A stretch of DNA of 64,000 nucleotides from contig OX485805.1 in NCBI GenBank assembly GCA_950295325.1, positions 26,523,501 to 26,587,500 on the forward strand, read 5' to 3'. The position numbers and the translations under genes are program-made. Positions 8,336 through 22,029 of this stretch are shown in pieces. Position 1 is the stretch's first letter. Every line of letters starts with the position of its first letter. The notes beneath the pieces were generated by a model. The model ran no database searches, was not told where the DNA came from, and worked only from the letters and a program-made list of their open reading frames with translations. This DNA is from Polytrichum commune. Taxonomy: Eukaryota > Streptophyta > Polytrichopsida > Polytrichales > Polytrichaceae.

Positions 8336-11300
8336 TTGTAATCTTTGTCAATGAAGGTCTTGTAAAACCAAAGTTATAACACCTTTAGTAGCACTTTTGG
8401 TAAGGGTAAAGTATGTTCCGTGCAAACAATGGTATCATCTAGTTTTAATTTTTTGTTATGCAGATGCAACTATCTGCACCTATAATCCCACTTGGAGTGA
8501 GGAGGATAGTTCACCCATGGTCCTATGGTATAGTAGATGACATGATATGGCTTCGTTCAATAGAAGTTGAGATCTTGATTTGTACATGTCTTTACGTGTT
8601 CATGTTTGTAACTCCATGGCATTTGTGCTCATTTTTTAATGATATTATATCGTTATTGGATGCATTATGTTTTCTTATCCAAACTTGTGCTTTGTATTAG
8701 AGAGCTTTGCAACAAATATGTATGGGAAGGAATACCTTTTACACCTCAATCTATACCATTGTCATGTAGAAGCAAACATGGGACTTCCAATATGTGCTAT
8801 GCACCAATAATTATGGTCAAATTTGTGGTGTGTGTAGTAGTAGTTCATTCTAGTGTGTATTGTTTTCATAGTAAAATAATTGTTTCATCATCTACCAATC
8901 TTGAAAATTATACAAATAATTTGCGAAGGTTGCAATATAGACAACAATGTACATATATAGAAATTGTTTATGATGAGTGTGTTTCGTAATATCCAAGGTG
9001 GTAATAAAGTTTGCAAGGAAGGTCTTGTAAAACCCCTGCACATAATTTGATGTCACCAACTTGGACTCCTCAACTTGAACTCCCTCATGTTCAACAGTTT
9101 GAAATGTCTATCAAAGCATAGTGCTACAACCTTGGAGCCTATTTTGTTAGTGTCTTTTGACTAAGTTGTGTTGTGTATTGCAAAACATACCACTTGAAAC
9201 GTGTCATAGTCATTGTCATACCAATAATGGAAATGTGCCAAGGCATGGGCAAAACATCAATCTCGATAATTTGGCCAAGTCGAGGGCTTGAAGGCATGTA
9301 GCATCATAAAATTCTTGGCAACTTGGGTGTGTTGAAGTGTGACACAACCCTGACGGTGTGATTCATTTGGTGCATATCACCATTCAATCTACATTTTGCA
9401 GAGCCAAAACATTCTTCGCCTTCAAGATGTGGAAATCTATCATGAAACTTTGAAGCATGTTTGCCACTGTCTCACATGTGCCTTTTTAACTAGGATTTAA
9501 GTATATGGATTAATGCATGAATTTTGGACAATTCCAACCGCCAATATAACGTACACTAGATTGCAAAACTACACAAATATTGAAATATAGTGGTTGGCAA
9601 ACATGGAATACAAGCATTTGAAGTTGTGGTTGTTGTATTTGTTGTCAATTGATATTCTTGGCCCCACAAGTGCACATCCCTTCTTTTTTTTGCACAAGGA
9701 ATTTGTCCAAATATACTTAAATGCCAATATTTTGTGTTTATCTAGGGATCAAGTCTAGTGGAAATCACAAGCTCTCTCTATTCTCTCAATTGGCTCTTTG
9801 GGGATTCCACCAGTCACTCTTCTAACACCCATCCAATTTGCATGAGCATTGTCTGCCATGAATCCTCAAAATTACATGTTTATGACATGATCATTGAGCA
9901 AATAGTGATTGTTAGATCCTCAAATTGCATATCATATGTAGTGATTGTCATTATTCTTCAAAAATGAGAGTCATATATGTGGGAAGTCATAGTCGTCCAA
10001 TTCTTGATCCTCTTAGCATGATCAAAGAACAATCATGCACCCTCGAGTGAACCACATGGTTGCATGCACTTCACCAAATCAACATCATATCATGGTCCAA
10101 TATTGGGAATGTCAAACAAATACACCTTTGATGAACCATGCCATGGGAAAACATTATCTTATATGAATCGAACCTGCTATGGAGTTTGAGGTCAAGAATT
10201 TGATCATGCTACCCTTTTGTGCACATTGGTTTCTAAAGAAGTGAATTTGATTGCGGATTTTTAGGAGAGGAATTATTCTTGGATTTTGCAAGGAATTCGG
10301 ATATGCAAGGTATGTCAAAAGAAGTTATTGTCTCCCCTTTTGAAACCAACATTTATGTGAGCACCCATGAGTTGTACTTGCAAAATAGATGCGATCATAC
10401 AAGTTGAGCTCTTAGCAGTCTCTTCACACACTAGATTTTCATTGTGTCGATGGTATCTCTACATATTAGACATTTTGTGAAAAGAACATGAATATGACTA
10501 ATTTCAAGGTTCTTGCAAGTTGGACTTGCATCAACACTCTTCCTTTGATCAAGAGTGATGAGCTTGGAAGGAAGATATTGCCTCAATGTAATTTTGTTGG
10601 AATTGTTCTAGTGTATACATATGGCCTTGTTCATTTGTCCTATTGGATTTGATGTGCAGACCAAAGGTTTAAGACATTTTCTTTTGTAGAAGGCAAATTC
10701 CACCAACTCTTATTTGTTTTTTGAAGCTCCCTTTCTCAACCTTGGCCATGGTAGCATACCTAGTCCATTTTATCCCTTCAAGGTTCATATTATTTGCAAC
10801 AATGTGGAAGTGGGTAAGTTGTCAAAATCAGAATATGGTATTCCACAGAGGGGAGCCCGTGAGAAAGTGCATGCATTTGTGCTTGGATTCCTACAATATT
10901 GTAGCGAGGACAATGTCATTGTGGACTTGGACATCTCCATGGGTATGATATTCCCTGGCCACTTTGTTTCATTCACATTCAATTTCATTTGCTACCATTG
11001 TATGTGAAACTCAAGTACTTTTAACATTTTAAACCATTGTTTCATCAAGTGCCACCATTCAAGCATTTCATGCATCAACGCGGAATTTGGTATTTATTAT
11101 CTTCTTGATTATGACATCTGCAAACATGTTCTTATTCTATTGTTGCAATATGTCCAATCTACCACCAACAATTGCTATGGGTTGGACACAAAAGTAGGAT
11201 AACCTCGCATGCAAGAGGAATCCGTTGGATCGAATCTAAATGTTTTCAAAGGGGAGAGCTTTCAACATCCGTTGCTCTCAACATCTTGCATCTTGATCGT

Positions 11301-14030
11301 TGTATGCCTTCATAAGGTTATTTTGATCTCAATGCAATATAGTCCTTGATTTTTGTGCAGTATAGTCCTTGATTATAGTCTAGATTCTCCTTCTCCTCAT
11401 TTTACACTTCTAGCTTATGCCAAGGCAATGGCATTGCAGTATGGGAGAGTTGGCTCTTCCCAATTTAAGTCTAGTTGTCACCAACCATATCCACATGCTG
11501 AGCATTTTATGGATAGCAAGGTTGTTGGGCATAATATATTTGAAGTTTCCCCCTCATAGCTCCAATATAGGATGCTACATTTCAAATGTGCTTGAATGTG
11601 TACTTAACTACAATATTTGAATGAGTACTTCGTTATTCCTTGTCTATTACTGGCTCCCTTAAATAAAAACAATTTTGCCATGATTTGGTTTTCCGCTTTT
11701 GTTTTGTCAACATCATGGCATATTTCAAGTGTGAGTATCAATGTAGTCAATGGTTACATGTGTTGAGATGACTACTTGTGGTCATTTAATAGTTTCATGG
11801 CTACACAAATTGTGGTGAAATTGAGTTCACTAAGTTGACCATGCAATAACTCTAACACTCAATCTGCATGCATAAAACTAGTGTCCTCAAAGCTATAGTG
11901 TTGCACTTGTCGACTTTATGAGTTTCCATAATTTCACATGCATGTACAAATGCGATGTCAAATCAACTAAGATGTTTCATTAATTGTCACATGTGGCACC
12001 TATGCCATAAACTAGTCACTAATTATTGTTGACACCATCCATGCATCTATGTCTTACACTTTCACATTTGGTGGTTAGGAATTTTGAGGAATATTCTCAA
12101 AACGTTGGGATTGTTTATTGAAAGAAGAGGTTGAAGTGGTTGTCAATTTGATGTCTTTCACCTTATTCCATGACCTTCATATCCTCCATCTTCATCATAT
12201 GTGCACATTGTTGTCTTTGAATGTTTAAAATATGTAGGTGAATATGTGCTAAAACCAAATGTTAGTTTCTATTTTTGTGCATGTTGTTGTCATCCAATCT
12301 TTGTGTATTGGTTCTTCTGCTCACCCATCTCCAATTCTAGCACTACAAAATTCCTTAGGTGTTTATACTCTCCTTGCTAATTCCATTTCAGGTTGTCACG
12401 GAGGGTTATGGGGTTCTTGCAGGTTGGAGGTGGTTGTTGGTGTTTGGCAAATCACATGATTGCAGTATGACATAGAAGTTATGAAAGGTGCAATTAAGAT
12501 GCGGATACTAGAGAACATAGATTGTTCCTCAAATATTATGGATTACACTATTCGTCTTCTTCAACCAAACATGTTGCAGTCACGTTCCTCCGTGCCCACA
12601 CAAGATGGATGCCATGCCATGAACTCATCACAAGGAAATCAATTGGCCATATTGTGGGAGCATATGGGATTGCCTTAGCAATGTGCAATGTGGGGATTGG
12701 ACATCATCATAACTTGCATTCACAACCTTGTTGGAGAACATTTGGGCACCTATATGGAGGATGGTCATGACCAAGATATCTTTGACTACAGAGCATTTTC
12801 CAGCTACATCGACATTGGGTGTTCGTGAATGTTTAACTTTCTTGTTTTTCAAATATGTCTTGTTACTGGATGTCACTTAAGATCCTAAGGGGTTTTCCTA
12901 CCTTGCCACAATAAGATATATGGTTTCCACTTATGTATGGGGATTTGGTCTCATCCTCCCTCTTAATCTTGCAATTTTACATGTTTTTGTCTCATAGTTT
13001 GATGTTCTCATTCTAAAATGCCTCCTGTGTTAATATCATGTGGATTGAATGTATTTGTCTCACATGTTTACAAAATATATTCTATGCAAGTCAATCTTTC
13101 TTTGTAATATGATCAATCAATGTCACATCCTCCATATTGTAGATATGTTAGGACTGTTGGACCTCTGGCCACAATCAATTGCATTTGTTGAGTTGGCAAT
13201 ATCTTTGTAAATATTGGACTTCAATTCAAAAGGCTTTATGATGATTGTTTATGGTAAACATGCTTGCCCAAAGGTGGGGGGTTTGATTTTGCACCCTAGA
13301 CTTCAACTCTTTACAAAGCTCTAGGTCTTGAATTGAGTTGCCCACAACTTAATGTGGGTAGCTCATTTTACTGCGCAAAATTGGACACATAGTTCTAAAT
13401 ACGTCATCCTTTTATGTATCGATTCCTTAGTATCAAATCATAAATCTCGTAATACTACCAAACCTATAAAACATAAATGAATTTATTTTGCTTTGTTTCA
13501 TTTGAGGCAAGTGGCATGGGGCGAGGGTGGGAGAGGTTCAAGCCCTACATTTTTCAAGCATTTCGGGAAAACCATAAAATATTTTGATATCCCAATATAA
13601 TTTTTTTACTATGACCTAATATTAAGCCGCCCTTAATTTGAATTATTTTTAATTTCTTGTAACGGGGCCGTGGTCCATGGATTTAAAATCTCCTAAACAT
13701 GCGCAAGCCCACTTTTTGTCATGATATGGATTTGTTGAGTGTTTTTGGCATATTAAGAGGAGTATTAGGTAGTGCTAACAAATCAAGTTTTTATTGAGGT
13801 CCAGACCCAACAAAGATTGAGCAAAATCTCACAAAAGTCACAAAAAAAGTGAACAAAATGGGGACCCAATGAACAAAATGAACAAAAACATATCATTCGA
13901 CAAAACCCTCCAACAAATACATGAAGTGTCAATTAAGCAAGACTCAACAAATACTCAACCCAACAACAAAATAAAAATAAAAAAAACAAAAAACTTGGTG
14001 GCCCAACATTAATCTATATATGACGCACAA
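8336..14030. other. long gene-free, decayed intergenic DNA
   Basis: About 5.7 kb without a supportable gene. The sequence is AT-rich, full of TG/CA and nearly free of CG, as expected for old methylated transposon DNA. Short open stretches (for example 8458-8700, 8639-8989 and 10714-11007) have neither recognisable motifs nor splice structure. The source element could not be named. Confidence 0.5.
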
Positions 14031-14639
14031 CATGGTGGTGGCATGGTGATCTTGGTGGTGTTCCCCAGTGTTCCCGAACGTTTCGGAAAGGTGGGGGGAC
14101 CACATCAAAATGATGTGTCATATGCACCGGTGGAAAGGGCTAGGGTGGCATATATATATATGTCCATACCAACTCAATCATATAAGAAACAAAATCCCAA
14201 CAAAATCCTAGAAATTGAACAAAAATCTCTCCCTATGACTTAGTTGCCACACACAACCCCCCACAACCGGTCCTCAAGTTCAACTTTGGTCTTGACTTGA
14301 AAATGAATCCAAGAATAAAAAGAAAAAAGAAAAAACAAAAAAAACAAAAGCTCCACCATTTTAGGCACATGTAGGGTCCAAAGCATGCAACTTCTTCTAC
14401 CTTGGCCCACCGAACTTGGAAACTTGAGTTTGAGCTCAAGCTATGTGTGGCTTGGCCCATCACAGGCGATCGGCGTGACTGCAGTGGAAGAAATTGGAGG
14501 ATTTTGCAACTGTGCTCCACACGCCTACCACCGACAGTACCAAGAACACTCGCAGTACTGAATCCTCAGACATTATATATCATGCATCGTGAATCATGGT
14601 CATACATTACTACCCGCATTCCACAAATCTAATAATAGA
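14031..14639. other. upstream region of the CASP-like gene
   Basis: CpG content rises here compared with the DNA to the left, which suggests the start of gene territory. There is an A-rich run at about 14320-14350. I found no separate gene. Confidence 0.35.
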
Positions 14640-14803
14640 GCCACAGCCGTAGAAGGTATTCTCTCTCTTACTTAACTTACCAGAACGGAATGTCAAGTTA
14701 CTTTCGGAAGTCGGTAGTAGCTCCTCGCAATCTTCTTTCACCCCTTGCAGCTTCCATCCATACTTTGCGCCTCTCTTCTCAATCAATCCGCCCAACTCTA
14801 CAA
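14640..14803 (+). other. possible non-coding first exon of the CASP-like gene
   Basis: A pyrimidine-rich stretch (ctctctcttactt...) ends at aag followed by gtaagtaag, a very good plant 5' splice site at 14804. It reads like a leader exon spliced towards the coding exon at 15691. This is a sequence-pattern inference only. Confidence 0.3.
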
Positions 14804-15690
14804 GGTAAGTAAGTAGGGGTGTAATCGACAGGATCATTGTGGGAGCATCATCATTGTGGTTTGAATTCTGCAATTTGGACGAGTCAGGGGACTAGTAGGC
14901 ACTTACCGTTGTTTTTTTTGGATTTGATTTGCTATTAGTGTGTATGAATGGGTTTTGCGCTTCTGGTTCTTGTTCTTGGCTTCTTTTCTTCTTCTTTTAA
15001 TAATTTATCAATTGAGTCTGTCTACTTGGATGTGGCCTGGCTGAGTGGGGCAATTGATAATAAGAGGAGAGTTTAGATCTGGCGTTGGGTTGACAAAATC
15101 TTTCTGGGTTTGTAGAGAGAGGCATTTGCTAGGTATTTGTCTGAGTTGCCCACTAAAAAACCTCAAAATGCAAGTGACCAGTGTTTGATGTGGAGGCAAG
15201 TCTTGATGATATATAACCCTTCGAGTTTGATTGGGCTTAACATCTTTTCCCGTGTTGCCTCAACATTTAGCCACTGACTCATTCACCATGTATTCAACTC
15301 AAATTTCAACCTTTGGGGAAGACTTGCAACTATGAAAGATAGATACAAGAGACTACAATCGCAACCCTATGTTTAGGAGGCATTATTGATTCAGTGGCGT
15401 AGTTTGATTTGACTGAATGAATGGAACATCATTGTTGATGATATGTGAATTTAGAGGTTTGTAATGCACCCATTCTGAAATTCCATTTCGGATTTCTGGG
15501 AAGACGGAGAATAGTGGCATAGCCGAAGCAGACAGGAATTGATCATTTTCCACTGTCGGTGAACATAAACAAAGTGCAAAGGAAGAACCCAAGAGGAGCA
15601 GGAAGGAAATTTACAGTAACTCCTTCAAGATTCTTTGTAGTTTATGTTTTTGGGAGGTTGGTTTGGGAGGTCTCCGTAGACATAGCCATT

Positions 15691-17991
15691 ATGCACACAG
15701 GGGAGTCACCGGAGGGCAATCCGCCGCGGTCTGCAAGTGGAATGGAACAAGGCAGCCCTGCGCCGTACTACAATCACACGCCCAGCCCCGCATTGCAGGC
15801 GGTGAAGAAGAATCTGAACCACATGAATGGACTCAACTTGGGTTTGCGCATCGCCGAATTCTTCTTGAGTGTGATTGCGTTCAGCGTGATGGCATCTGCG
15901 AACGAAAACGGAGCAGTTTTCAGCACCTTCACTACGTACAGGTAAAGTAATCAATCAGCTCACCACAAATCCTCTCATGTTTGGGTTGGTGCATTCTGGG
16001 GTTCGCAGCATACGATTGAGTGTGTCTAGGTTTCTCCGCATACTATCAGTTAGGTGCCTCAAAGTTGGGACTTTGAAAATGAACTGTCCCAATATTAGAT
16101 GTGAGATGGGGTTATCCAAAATGGAGGCATTAGAAGCTAGGAAAAATACCATCTCGTATTCGCCGTCAATGATTCATTTGATTATGTGAATCACGAGGAG
16201 GAAGCACCATTTGCAGGTGAACTTGAACTGACATGTGGGTAGTTGACCCCATAGTAGGAGTAGCGAGGTGGGAAAATGACTCCCAACAGACAGATGCTTG
16301 AGAAATGAAAGGCGCTTGTTGTGTGCAATGGTTTATTGTTGTTGCATAGTAAAGTGAGGTTTTAAGATGGAGAGAGGGGTTTCCGGGGAAGATCTGAACG
16401 TTTTGATCCACATGGGTTACTACTAGAGTAAATACATCTTATCTACTCTCGGATTGTTAGTATGTATTGTGGTAATGCCCCCATCACTCAGTGTTGTGAC
16501 CAGTGTTGGTGTGATATTTAGGTGAATGGATGGTATCAATATCCAACATAAATAATGGTATCAAAGAGCCCATTTGTGAGTATTGATTGGATTATTGGAG
16601 TCAAATATTGATCATTGGTGGGTAAATCAAGGCGAGAGAATCTTTGTATACCGGAGTAATTATGTGGGTCAATAACATTCTAAAACCATATACATACTAG
16701 GTCAATTTTCCCTAGGTATGAAAGTTCTTACATAGTGTATAGACCCGAATGGTATCAAAAAATGTGAAGTCCTCATTATAGATACTTGAATGATATAAAA
16801 AAAAAGATGAAACCAGTCCAACACTGGTTGTGACCCAGGGTTGCTTTACGATTCAAAGTACAACTTCTACTGTTAGGGCAACAAGATTTGACTGTGGATG
16901 GCCAAGATTCGAGTGAACCATGTTCTCCATGTAGCTACCATCCACTGTTTTACATATGAATGTCCTATGTGCAGAGAGATAAGATATCGTACTTCACTGG
17001 GTTATGATGGCAGAAAGTTTTTGAATTTGTATGATGTTCAAGTTCAGTGACATTGACATAACCTGTGTCCATGGCCAATATCAGGATATGAATTACTACA
17101 TTCTTGTCACTAGTCTGCAAACCTAGTTTTTTGTTATTGAAGTTAAGATACATCCGCCGAGGTCACCTTATGATGTATGGAACATTGTATGAGGCCAAAT
17201 GTGGCTCTCTGTCTGACTGCTCAACTGAAAATGCCAAATTGGAATTTGTGCAGCTTCGTCGTGGCAGTGAATGTGCTTGTTTGTCTCTATACTGTAGTGC
17301 AAATCGTTCTGAGCATCATGTCTCTGGCATCTGCAACTCCTCCCAGCAAGAATTACTGTTTTGCCTCCTTTGGGTGCGACCAGGTATATATGTCAACCCT
17401 ATTACCTGTTTCTTCCATATCAAAGCCATCAATGCTTGATCAAGTGATATCAACTTTTTCCTCAAATACTAGAAAATACAGGACCTGTCTACATAGTGGT
17501 ATTTCACCTGGTCAGTATAGATATTGGTTACACCTTGCTAACCGAGCTTCAATCTCAAAACGCTCATATGCTAAAGAGCTTAAATGAGCCATAACTGAAT
17601 TGAGACTTCCAAGGTGGTACTAGGAAAAATAATGAGGCCCACAATAATTAGTTCAATGTTCATTGTTGTGAATTGATTTTGAACAGTGTGGGAATTTGAT
17701 GTATTATGTTAGTTGAACTACAACCTTTAACAAGTGAGTGTATTTAATGCTTGCTTGTAGGTTCTGGCATTTCTACTCATGGCGGCAGGAGCTGCGGGAG
17801 CCTCGTTGAGTCTGATACTCACTCACAAAGGTACCCTAGACGCTACAGGCAATGGGTGCAAAGACGGACACATTATGGGCTTCTGCTCAAACGCACAAAC
17901 GTCTGTGGCCTTCACCTTCCTATCATTCTTTTGCATGGAGTTTTCTGCACTGCTTGGTGTCTACAGCCTAGCCCCATACCTTATTCTTTGA
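15691..17991 (+). CDS. CASP-like four-helix membrane protein, three exons, 203 aa
   Basis: Exons are 15691-15941, 17254-17383 and 17761-17991, and all borders are GT/AG with consistent phase. CASP-like (DUF588/MARVEL-related) proteins form plasma-membrane domains and scaffold local wall modification in land plants. A Pro/Ser/Gly-rich cytosolic N-terminus of about 48 residues precedes helix 1 (about 50-70), which has the conserved Arg53. Helix 2 is about 85-108 in exon 2. CysAsp (Asp126) precedes helix 3, which starts exon 3 with VLAFLLMAAGAAG. A loop with Cys residues comes before helix 4 (about 178-200). The Arg in helix 1 and Asp at helix 3 are the family hallmark. The length is normal. The ATG at 15691 gives the best start; an in-frame ATG at 15742 is possible. 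Confidence 0.88.
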
Positions 17992-18690
17992 CCCATATCA
18001 TTGCTCCATCATTTTTCTTGTGCTTTTTAAAGAGGGACTGCATTTTGCATAATTCGACTGTCTTTGTGAAGGTGTTACATGAGAACTTCCTAGATCAGAA
18101 GGTGTAGTTATGATGAAGTTTTTGTATGGTCAAACTTCTCAAGAACACACATCTCCAATACTACTGGTGAAGTTCCTTACCGACAAGAATGTCTACCGTG
18201 TAGACCTAGTCCTTGGTGTCCAATATCTCTTCACGAAATTCTCATGACCTGATGGAGACAGACATAGGTTGTTTATGAGGGTTAATCCTTCTGTATGCAT
18301 TGAGCAAGTGTAGTTTCCAAGCAATCTGTGTCTTGAGCCCCATTTTTTTGAGTTCAATCCAAAATTGCCCCATCCTCATTTATGATAAGCTTGATAACCC
18401 TCATGGGAGATCATATTCGAATAAAGTTTGTACATCTGGGTGCATCTCCTTGTCCAGTCTGTGATATGCATTCTTCATTGAAAATACTCCCACTTCTTGG
18501 AGCTTGTGAGTTGAATAATGATGTCATAACATTACTCAACTAATGAGCCATGTTCAGTTGCCATGACTTCATATTTAGATTGAAGCACTCGGATTCCGGC
18601 ATGTGGAGGCTTTATTCTTGAATCTATTGCAGGGCCCATGAACACTGCTCATCAGCTGAGAAATGTTATGATCTTGCTTAGAACAATCAT
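17992..18690. other. 3' region of the CASP-like gene and unassigned DNA
   Basis: The first 200 bases probably hold the 3' untranslated region. The rest up to the LINE remnant has no recognisable gene. Confidence 0.35.
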
Positions 18691-18699
18691 GTGGCATGG

Positions 18700-19790
18700 T
18701 TTTTAATTGGAGAGTTGGTGTCGCTAACTATATATGTCAACCCTTGGATTGAAGTGTCACATGTAGAAGGCAAGGGATCGCAGGTATGAAAGCGATGATG
18801 GGAACTTTGAGGAAAGAAGCGGTAGTGAACATCACATGTTGGGAACTCAAATCTCACCTATTCAAGGCTTTAATGCTTCCTATTTTCACGTATGGCATCG
18901 AAATTTGGGGAGGCAACTTGAAAAACTCTCACTGATAAGTCTTTGAGAAGGGTATGAAGATGCATATGTCTCACATCAAAGTGTGTTCTTTGACTACCTA
19001 TCATATCTTACTAGCTGAATTCAAAGAACCTCCCATAGAATTAAACGCTCTCAAGCTTACTATGGGCTTTCAACAATAACTCACCCACCTATCCCCATTT
19101 GGGCTAGTAAGTAAAGAGGCCTCATTATCCCAACACTTGGCCAAACAAGGATTTAACACTTGGTACAAATCGACAACCATGTGGAAGACATCATGTGGTC
19201 TATCTCATTGGGAAACCCATGACAACCCAACCACATCAAAAACAACATATGTTGATGTCAAGGAGGCTTTTCTTGCAAAAGAGTGGAACTCTTTCCACCT
19301 CTCTAGGAAGAAACTAGATTACCTTCACCTCAAGGATTTCCTTAAATACGAATGTGAATTGTACTTGAAGCAACCATTGACTCCACCACAGCCCAAGATC
19401 ATTGTTGCCTACCGCACCTCGAATCATAGGCTTATCATTTCAACTAGATAATGAACAAGTACCCCTATCTCTAGAGATACTAGACTATGCCACTTTTTCT
19501 CCTCTAATGCAATTGAAAATGAGGCACATTTCGTGTTGGAATGTCCCCTATACAACCCCATTATAGATAAGTTTCCATCACTATTTGAGAACGTAGTTCC
19601 AAGGAGCCTCAAGTCTTTCTTTCAATTAGATCCACAAATTAACATTAGGCTCTATTTCATAGAGGCTACCGCACTCTACCACTCTAGAGAATTACCTAGT
19701 TTGAAACCATCTTGATGTATTGTCAACCCCATTAGCCTTTTTCAGCTTCCTGGACTTAAAATCAATTTCATTTCATTTCATTCATTGCTT
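18700..19790 (+). mobile_element. decayed LINE (non-LTR retrotransposon), 3' end
   Basis: Broken plus-strand frames keep the C-terminal end of a LINE polyprotein. At about 18855-18915 a segment reads LFKALMLPIFTYGIEIWGG, typical of the region after the reverse transcriptase core. At 19137-19451 a longer open piece follows. At 19500-19715 a segment reads NEAHFVLECPLYNPIIDKF, the usual Cys/His-containing C-terminal motif. Stop codons and frameshifts separate these pieces, so it is dead. The element ends in a run of ttcatttcatttcatt (about 19768-19790), a short-repeat tail as seen in several LINE families. The 5' part is absent, as is usual for 5'-truncated insertions. Confidence 0.75.
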
Positions 19791-20620
19791 TGTGACATAA
19801 CGTCTTAAGACCAGATTCTAAAGATTACAGGCCGGATTATTTGAGAATCTGAACAATATAACATTGCTGATAAGCCATGTCCAATTTCAGAGCACAAACA
19901 ACCTATGAGCTCTGTAAATAGAAGTGGTAAAATTCATTCATATGGCTAGGTCTTGCAAGTAGCAAACATAATTCTTGTATGATTTAGAATCAATTCTGAT
20001 AAGCTTACATATATATCCACAAATATATGAGCATAAACAAGTGTGAATCACATATAGTAGTCATGCATACTTATATTTGGGGTTGCAAATCTATGGTGCT
20101 TGCAATATGACTTTATCACAAACTGCAATGAACTTAAAGAGGGATGGAATTCAAGGAAATTTATAGAATCTGAGGAAGGGTGATGCAAGCCCTCCTAAAG
20201 TACTCATTACCCTGGAATTGGCGTTTTCACCATGTATTTTGACTTATAAAAAGACCACTTCTTACTAAGAAAGTCCATTGAAATATAGTTTTGGAAAAAT
20301 CTGTAATACGAATTAATCAAAAGTTGCTCAGACAGAGCACACTTTCCATGACCTAATTGGACAATCAGTTTGAATCTTTTAATAAAAAGCTTGGAGAAGT
20401 CATCTCTCCAGCTTGTGAAATTGATGCCTGGACTGCTCCAACGAAAAGAGGCCTACAAGTGGTTTGTTATACAAGCTCAAGGTTATTTACCTTGTTACAT
20501 GATAAACAATACAACTACTCCTGCCCCCAAGTAAGACGTGAAGTGTGACAACCCTGGTTTCAGACAATCAAGGACAACTTCATCCTCCCCCCTGTACCTC
20601 CAGACATCAATCCACATAGC
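19791..20620. other. gene-free stretch
   Basis: AT-rich sequence between the LINE tail and the repeat array. No convincing gene was found. Confidence 0.4.
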
Positions 20621-20626
20621 CAAGCC

Positions 20627-21696
20627 CAACCATATATGCATCACTTCCACACTTATAAGCTGGGGCTCATTCCACAACAGCGGCGATTCTTTGCCATTCA
20701 AAGTAGACAGATGTCAGATTGCCAACATTCATAACCTCGGCTGTGAAGTTCACAGACCTAAATTCTAATCACAACACTACATCGTAGGCTTTTACCAGCT
20801 GCCTCCATCCCCTATATACTAATTCAAATCCCTTGCTGTGCCAGAGCTCAGTTGCAACTGACCTGGCTACCACAATGGTGACATAAAAAACAATAGCAAG
20901 CCAATTAATGCCAGGGGAGACATCCATACATGTACCACCTCCACAATTATGACCTGGGAGTTACTCCACAGCAGCAGCAATTCTCTGCCATTCAAATGAG
21001 GCAATTCTTAAATTGCCGACTTCCATAACCTTGGCTACGAAGTTCAGAGACCTAATTTCTAATCACAACACTACATTGTCGGCTTTCACCAGCTGGCTCA
21101 ATATCCAAGGGTCAAACCTAAAATACTAATCCATAAACCCTAGCTGGGTCAGAGCTCATCAAAACATTGGCGACATGAAGGAACAATTACGAGTAAATTA
21201 ATGCCAGTGATGCCCGGGGAGACATTCATAATCTTGGAGAACAACAATTATCTTCGACCAATTAAGCAAGGAGAACGAAAGAGAGGACACAAGGCCATCC
21301 ACACATATACCACCTCCACAATTATGATCTGGGGCTTATTCCACAACAGAAGCGATTCTTTGCCATTCAAATGAGACAATTCTTAAATTGCCAACATCCA
21401 TAACCTCAACTACGAGGTTCAGAGACCTAATTTTCTAATCACAACACTACATCGTCGGCTTTTACCAGCTGCCACATTATCGAAGGGTCAAGCCCTCCAT
21501 TACCCTATATACTGATCCAAAACCCTAGCTATGCCAGAACTAAATTGCAACTAACCTCGCCAGAGCTCATCAACACAATGGCAGCATAAAGAACAATTAC
21601 AAGCCAATTGATGCCCAGAGAGACATTAACGAGCTTGAAGACCAGCAATTCCCTTTGACCAATTAAGCAGGGACAAAGGAAGAGGGACCACAAACC
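20627..21696. repeat. three tandem copies of the NDUFB10 gene 3' flank
   Basis: Three direct repeats, anchored at tgccattca at 20692, 20986 and 21361, are spaced 294 and 375 bases apart. Each contains cacaattatga.ctgggg, ccacaacag, tctttgccattcaaa, cataacct, cacaacactaca and accagctg blocks. Units also share aaaccctagct, a ccagagctcatca block and agccaatt.atgcc..ggagacat. The last unit runs into the stop codon of the gene at 21697. The middle unit contains a further partial copy of the sequence next to that stop codon (gaccaattaagcaagga). The 3' untranslated/downstream region has therefore been duplicated in tandem. Confidence 0.8.
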
Positions 21697-21996
21697 CTAA
21701 CTCAGATTGTTCAGGTAATGCGGGCGGGCGTCTTTGCCCCACCCGATGTTCTGCAATGACTCCATGTACCGCTTCACATGTGGCCGGCACTTCTCGTAAT
21801 GGTTGACGCCCTCCTTCCAGTAGCACTTTTGCAGGCGGTCTCGCAGGATCTTGGCCTTCTCCACTTGGATCAGCTTCTCCCGCACCCGGTACTCGCGCTG
21901 CTCGAGCATAGCCACCGGGTCCGCGTACGGCTTGGCCGGATCGAAGTCCTCCGGCGGGGCGTCATCGAACTTTGGGTAATCCGCCTTGAACACCAT
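21697..21996 (-). CDS. NDUFB10: NADH dehydrogenase (complex I) beta subcomplex subunit 10-like, 99 aa
   Basis: This is a single-exon accessory subunit of mitochondrial complex I, in the membrane arm on the intermembrane-space side. The protein starts MVFKADYPKFDD and carries the plant family blocks DPxxPYxDPVAMLEQRE, VREKLIQVEKAKILRDR and YWKEGVNHYEKC, then a GWGKDxRP motif near the end. A Cys-X11-Cys pair (in the CYWKEGVNHYEKC block) fits the known disulphide-type cysteines. The length is close to the plant proteins I know (about 105 residues). An upstream in-frame ATG at 22029 would add 11 residues (MVLLLRR...), but the family start is at 21996. The coding part keeps many CpGs. Downstream, its 3' flank is present in three tandem copies. 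Confidence 0.92.
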   Translation of the reverse strand: MVFKADYPKFDDAPPEDFDPAKPYADPVAMLEQREYRVREKLIQVEKAKILRDRLQKCYWKEGVNHYEKCRPHVKRYMESLQNIGWGKDARPHYLNNLS

Positions 21997-22029
21997 CGCC
22001 GCTGCAAATCTCCGCAACAACAACACCAA

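Noticed and set aside
15663-15954. Other frames over the CASP-like first exon
   Set aside because: Shadows of the real exon, which has matching splice sites and family features.
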